Shown: positions 59,401 to 64,000 of the stretch, piece by piece
Position numbering within the stretch: the stretch's first letter is position 1
Layout of the letters: each line of letters opens with the position of its first letter
Origin: Apodemus sylvaticus
Lineage: Eukaryota > Chordata > Mammalia > Rodentia > Muridae
Direction: 5' to 3'
Assembly: GCF_947179515.1 (NCBI RefSeq)
Contig: NC_067495.1
Span: forward strand, 27,171,913-27,235,912
DNA: 64,000 nucleotides
Position numbers and translations under genes: made by a program
Notes under the pieces: generated by a model
Seen by the model: the letters and a program-made list of their open reading frames with translations, nothing else
Databases searched by the model: none
What the model was told of the DNA's origin: nothing

Positions 59401-60294
59401 GAAAAGAAACTGGGGAAGACCTTTGAGGACATCGGTACAGGGAGAAAGTTTCTGAACAGAACACCAATAGCGTATGCTCTAAGAGCAAGAATTGACAAAT
59501 GGGACCTCATAAAATTACAAAGTTTCTGTAAGGCAAAGGACACCATCAAGAGAACAAATCAGCAACCAACAAATTGGGAAAAGATCTTCACAAATCCTAC
59601 ATCAGATAGAGGGCTAATATCCAATATATATAAAGAACTCAAGAAGTTAGACTCCAGAAAACCAAACAACCCTATTAAAAAATGGGGTACAGAGTTAAAC
59701 AAAGAATTCTCACCTGAAGAACTTTGGATGGCGGAGAAGCATCTTAAAAAATGCTCAACTTCATTAGTCATTAGGGAAATGCAAATCAAAACAACCCTAA
59801 GATTTCATCTTACACCAGTCAGAATGGCTAAGATTAAAAATTCAGGAGACAGCAGGTGTTGGAGAGGGTGTGGAGAAAGAGGAACTCTCCTCCACTGCTG
59901 GTGGGGTTGCAAATTGGTACAACCACTCTGGAAAGCAGTCTGGCGGTTCCTCCGAAAACTGGGCACCTCACTTCCAGAAGATCCTGCTATACCACTCCTG
60001 GGCATATACCCAGAAGACTCCCCACCATGTAATAAGGATACATGCTCTACTATGTTCATAGCAGCCCTATTTATAATTGCCAGATGCTGGAAAGAACCCA
60101 GGTATCCCTCAACAGAAGAGTGGATGCAAAAAATGTGGTATATCTACACAATGGAGTACTATTCAGCCATTAGAAACAATGAATTCATGAAATTCTTAGG
60201 CAAATGGATGGAGCTAGAGAATATCATACTAAGTGAGGTAACCCAGACTCAAAAGGTGAATCATGGTATGCACTCACTAATAAGTGGATATTAA
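56469..60294 (+). pseudogene. L1-5 ORF2, nearly full length but broken
   Basis: ORF2 starts at ATG 56469 (MIGSNNHYS) and ends at TAA 60292-60294. The endonuclease motifs QETHL (about 56595) and GDFNT (about 56900) are present, but a TGA at 56643 interrupts. 57754-59037 is open for 427 residues and holds the reverse transcriptase, including SGTRQGCPLSPYLFN and FADDM (58567). After a shift near 59030, 59188-60294 is open for 368 residues and contains the C-terminal zinc knuckle of type CX3CX7HX4C (about 59856-59915). At 3826 bp it is close to the usual 1,280-codon length. Confidence 0.95.
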
Positions 60295-60558
60295 CCTAGA
60301 AAACTGGAATATCCAAAACATAATCCACACATCAAATGAGGTACAAGAAGAAAGGAGGAGTGGCCCCTGGTTCTGGAAAGACTCAGTGAAACAGTATTTG
60401 GCAAAACCAGAACGGGGAAGTGGGAAGGGGTAGGTGGGAGGACAGGGGAAGGAAGGGGGCTTACGGGACTTTCGGGGAGTCGGGGGGCTAGAAAAGGGAA
60501 ATCATTTGAAATGTAAATAAATTATATCGAATAAAAAAATTTAAAAAAAAGTTTTTTT

Positions 60559-60680
60559 ATGTGTTTGCTGACCCCTTACAATACATTCATGTTGAAGGAT
60601 GTTTTCAAGTCTTTTGCTCAATTTTTATTGAACTCCTTTTTTGGTCTAATGGATTTCTAGAGTTTTCTAGTTTGTCATAT
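60559..60680 (-). mobile_element. Ancient L1 ORF2 fragment, right half
   Basis: TATGTGTTTGCTGACCCC, then TTCAAGTCTTTTGCTCAATTTT and GAACTCCTTTTTTGGTC continue the old L1 text that stops at 53933. The pair brackets L1-5 and confirms it as an insertion. Confidence 0.65.
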
Positions 60681-61509
60681 TTTAAATTGAGCTTTGTAAA
60701 TACTTGTAAGAACATTTGACCTGAATAAATGTATTTTGGTTCCCAATGTTTTACTTTTCCTTCACCCATACATATTGTTTCTTCCCTTCACCATATTCCA
60801 AAAAAAACCCCTATTTTTTGCTCACAAAACTGGCACAACTGACAGCTGAGTCACATAATTTCTGCCACTGATTTCTATAAAATCCCCAGTATTCCAGTCT
60901 AATATATGTGGAGTAGATTAAGCTCTTATACTGCTATCAGGCCTGCTGGTCAAAAACTGTTTGATTTGCAAAGCCTTTCCTGAGTAGATAGGTCAGTGTT
61001 TATTACTGAGGATTTGCCTCTTCTAAATCAAATCAAGCAGCCAACAAGTCTTTATTGAGTACTTTAAGTCATCTCTATAAGGCATTATATATTAAATTCC
61101 AGTTCACAAATCCAATTCAGTTTTTTTTAAGTTTTATTTGCTTTCTTTTTGAAAGCTTGTATTAAGCCCTTTCATCATTTTTAGCTTCTATATAACAAAT
61201 GGGGAAATGAAATTATTTCCCAGAAACTTGACATCACCATAATTCCAATACAAGTAACAACAATAATAACACTAATAAAAGCATTAACTTTTCATAATAA
61301 TTCATAGCATGTGCATACAATTCAATTATACTTAACGACTACTTCATAGGGCTATAAATTATCTTTGTGTTTCACTGATAAGAAAATGGTTTTTAAAAGT
61401 AAAGAAACATATCTAAGAAAAGGATAAGGCAAGATGTCACAAAAGACCCTCCAGACATTTATCATCTCCCTATGGATATACCATGTTTGACACATATTTA
61501 TACACTGAC
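60681..61509. other. Single-copy DNA with a possible MIR trace
   Basis: No gene is recognised. At about 61290-61440, CATAGGGCTATAAATTATCTTTG followed by ACTGATAAGAAAATGG and AAGTAAAGAAAC...GGCAAGATGTCAC resembles the order of a MIR SINE on the + strand, highly diverged. Confidence 0.4.
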
Positions 61510-61908
61510 TGTTGCAGTTTGAATAAGAATGGCTTCCATAGGCTCATATATTTGAATGCTTTGTCATCTATGAGAGACAGGCACTACTTGAGAAGAAATA
61601 GGAGGTGTGATCTTGTTAGAGTAGGTGTTGACTTGTTGAAGGAAGTGCCTCACTGGAGTGGGCTATGAGGTTTGAAAAACTGAAACCCGGCCCAACACTG
61701 CCACCCACTCTCTCTACTTCCTGCAGATCCAAATGTAGAACTCTCAACTCCTTCTCTAGCACCATGTCTGTCTGCCTATGTGCCACCATGCTTCCCACCA
61801 TGATAATAATGTACTAAACTTCTGAAGTGTAAGCCAGCCCCAATTACATGCTTTCCTTTATAAGGGCTGTCATGTCATTGTGCAAGCAACAGAACCTTGG
61901 CTAAGACA
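61510..61908 (+). mobile_element. MaLR-like solo LTR
   Basis: The segment starts TGTTGCAGTTTGAATAAGAATGG, contains CATAGGCTCATATATTTGAATGC, and ends with GTGTAAGCCAGCCCCAATTACATGC, TTTATAAGGGCTGTCATG and GCAACAGAACCTTGGCTAAGACA. TG...CA ends and this order match a rodent MaLR-type LTR on the + strand. It is the same family as the - strand element at 13818. No TSD is obvious. Confidence 0.66.
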
Positions 61909-62283
61909 TCGTCCTACCTTGACAAGAGTTCAGGAAAACAGATAACAGAATATACTCCCAGATTTTAGCATAATAAAAGAAAAAAGATTAATGGAAGTGT
62001 TCTTCAATTCTAAGTAATGTGAAAAGAGATGACTCCCATTTGGAAGAGGGTAAAGAAATTCAGCCCAGCCCTTAGACTTGAAAGTTAGTACCCAGACTGC
62101 TGCGGTGAAATCAGATGCCAGAGAGAATTCCCTAATATGTATCCCTCTGACAATAAGTGCAGACTAAACTAGTAGAATTGAATATATAAAGCAGACAGAT
62201 GATTGCCTCCACCTTCCTTCCTCCAGCTTCCGGAATCAGAGAGTGAAACAGAACACCACCCATTTGGTACTAGGCACAAAACA
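61909..62283. other. Single-copy noncoding DNA
   Basis: No gene or repeat is recognised. Confidence 0.5.
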
Positions 62284-62298
62284 AACACAAGACTTTTT

Positions 62299-62462
62299 GT
62301 TTTGTTATGTTTTGTTTTGTTTTGTTCGAGACATGGTTTCTCTGTATAGCCCTGGCTGTCCTGGAACTCACTCTGTAGACCAGGCTGGCCTCAAACTCAG
62401 AAATCTGCCTGCCTCTGCCTCCCAAGTGCTGGGATTAAAGGCGTGTGCCACCACTGCCCAGC
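62299..62462 (-). mobile_element. B1 SINE with 15-bp TSD
   Basis: The complement of B1 reads GAGACATGGTTTCTCTGTATAG to GATTAAAGGCGTGTGCCACC. The left (TTTTG)n at 62299-62325 is the tail. AACACAAGACTTTTT flanks it exactly at 62284-62298 and 62463-62477. It is close to the murine B1 consensus. Confidence 0.96.
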
Positions 62463-62477
62463 AACACAAGACTTTTT

Positions 62478-63360
62478 AAAGAGACACTATTACATCAGCT
62501 GTAACAAGACTCAGTATTGGACAGAAAATAGTGACCTTGTACATAAGCCAGTACTCATAGACTGAGCTTCCAGATCTGCTCTGGTACCATGTGAAGACCA
62601 ATGCAGTGGTACAACAGGTATCATTACTCATCTTAAAATGAACCTAGGTTATGCCCTCTCTAGACTGCACAGGTCCCTGAAGCTGTGAGAATCAGGTGTA
62701 ACCCAGCTTAGCATCAAATCAGCCTCAGTGGCCACAGGACTATCTCAATCATCAATTAAAAATCCCCAAAGCACAATTACTTTCAAATCAATGTTTACAA
62801 AACTAGCATGCTAGATCTGCCCTAGCACCAGGATGCCAATACGTTAATGATACAACCTATATCACCACTAACTGGGCTGTAGACCTGCATGTACTCATGA
62901 GACTCCAAAAGTCCTGTGATTGTTGACACTCAGATATGAACCAACTAAATCAGCCTTAGTAGTCAAGGGACTATCTTCAACATTTCCCCATCTTGAACAA
63001 TATATGACAAAGCAAGATTCTATTCACTGTGATTAAAATTAGGGTTTTGGTAAAGATACCACAATAGATGGTAGAATACAGTATCGGATTAGTGAAATCT
63101 AACAGTCAGCATATGCTAATAGCTTCTATACCTCAGCCAGTACCTGAAGAAAGTTACCTCAAAAATAGCTGTAATGTCAGATGAACCTACCAAACTTTCT
63201 ATCTTGGCCTCCATCACCTTGGGATAGGTGTATAAAGTTGAGATACAAGTTTACCTCAGCAGTAGGCAATGGACCCTGTCCTTACCACAAAGCTGGGTGA
63301 AACTTGACACCCTGGGAACATTTTGGTGTTAGCCACAGGCGTGGCATAAAAGCTTAGCGC
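62478..63360. other. Single-copy noncoding DNA
   Basis: No gene or repeat is recognised. Confidence 0.5.
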
Positions 63361-63676
63361 TGTGTAGTGGTTTGAGTGAAAAATGTCCTTCATATGTACA
63401 TGTACTGATTGGGAAGATTATGGAGACTTTAGGAGATGTGGCCTTTTTAGATAAAATATATCACTGGGTACAGGATTTGGTGATTTATAGCCTCAGATTA
63501 CTTCCTGTTCTCTCTCAGCTTCCTATAGATGGACAAAAATGTGACCTGCCTGCTTTCAGCTCCTGCCTTCTGCCATGCCTTCCCCATTATGAGGGAATCA
63601 TAAACCAAAGTAAACTCCTCCTTAAGTTGCTTTTGCCATGGTATTTTATCACAGCAACAGAAAACTAATTAATATA
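63361..63676 (+). mobile_element. MaLR-like solo LTR
   Basis: It begins GTAGTGGTTTGAGTGAAAAATG, contains TCACTGGGTACAGGATTTGG and CTTCCTGTTCTCTCTCAGC, and ends AAACCAAAGTAAACTCCTCC, then TTTTATCACAGCAACAGAAAAC and TAATTAATA. This is the order of a rodent MaLR-type LTR on the + strand. The polyadenylation signal has decayed to AGTAAA. Confidence 0.68.
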
Positions 63677-64000
63677 AGCTGGTCTACCAGAGGAATTTTA
63701 CCCCAGAGGCAGGAAGACAATGGAATTGTGTGAAATGAAAACTCTGCACAGCAAGGGAACCTGTCATTAGAGTGAAGGAATGGCCTATACAGTGGGATAA
63801 AATCTTTTCTTGAGGCAGAGAGTTAATAGAAGATAAAGAACTGTACAAATTAAGCACTCAAAAGCCCAAACTGAAACCCAGCAACTAGGCTAATAAAGTG
63901 ACCAGCAGTTACCAAAAGAAAGAAAAAGAATCAGCAGGTATTTTAAAGTGTTTAGTATACTTAGCCATAAAGGACACACAAATTAAAACTAATTAAGAGA
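63677..64000. other. Single-copy noncoding DNA to the window end
   Basis: No gene or repeat is recognised. Confidence 0.5.

Larger units (their letters stand above)
53946..60546 (+). mobile_element. L1-5: full-length LINE-1 with TSD
   Basis: This 6.6-kb LINE-1 is complete: a GC-rich 5' UTR (53946-55142), ORF1, ORF2, a G-rich 3' UTR with AATAAA at 60530 and an A-rich tail. AAAAGTGTTTTT at 53934-53945 corresponds to AAAAGTTTTTTT at 60547-60558, a 12-bp TSD with one change. The left flank reads TTTTT/AAAA, a preferred L1 endonuclease site. It is the least interrupted L1 of the window, but both ORFs carry frameshifts or stops. It is closely similar to L1-4. Confidence 0.95.

Overview
The window is noncoding genomic DNA from a murine rodent (family Muridae). 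The evidence is the repeat content: B1 and B2 SINEs, L1 elements with murine-type ORF1 and ORF2 proteins and G-rich 3' ends, Lx-like L1 3' ends, MaLR-type LTRs and long (CT)n, (GAA)n and (CA)n microsatellites. The genus cannot be fixed from the sequence. The most recent L1 subfamily here has an ORF1 and a 5' UTR that look neither clearly house-mouse nor clearly rat. No host protein-coding exon, rRNA, tRNA gene, CRISPR array or bacterial feature was found.

Layout. 1-4533: the 3' three quarters of a + strand L1 (L1-1), with a small inverted L1 3' end nested in it. 5767-11080: a - strand Lx-like 3' UTR, an unclassified 0.4 kb block, and a - strand L1 (L1-2) that keeps its 5' UTR, ORF1 and most of ORF2 but has lost its 3' end. 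11081-32850: mostly single-copy DNA with scattered old LTRs, SINEs, L1 and L2 3' ends, microsatellites, a 200-base assembly gap and a 0.5 kb GAA tract grown from an L1 tail. 32851-40220: full-length + strand L1-4, bounded by a 15-bp target-site duplication (TSD) and itself hit by a second L1 insertion. 40236-47648: single-copy DNA with SINE, LTR, L1 and hAT relics. 47650-52845: - strand L1-3 carrying a B2 insertion. 52848-53830: + strand Lx 3' end. 53946-60546: full-length + strand L1-5, inserted into an ancient L1. 60680-64000: single-copy DNA with a B1 and two MaLR-like LTRs.

All L1 reading frames are broken by stops, frameshifts, deletions or nested insertions, so nothing here is a clean autonomous element. 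The L1 machinery still explains most of the structure: L1, B1 and B2 insertions show A-rich tails, duplicated target sites and TT/AAAA-type cleavage sites.

I did not find an undescribed biological system. The most informative locus is 38551-39518. It is an L1 insertion inside L1-4 with a 17-bp TSD, a 5' inversion (twin priming) and a roughly 165-bp 3' transduction that ends at the polyadenylation site of a downstream LTR fragment. Other points of interest are repeated monomer-like units in the L1 5' UTRs, a 66/54/66-bp tandem array in the ORF1 coiled coil, and the GAA tract. Repeat family names were assigned by recall of consensus sequences, without a database search.
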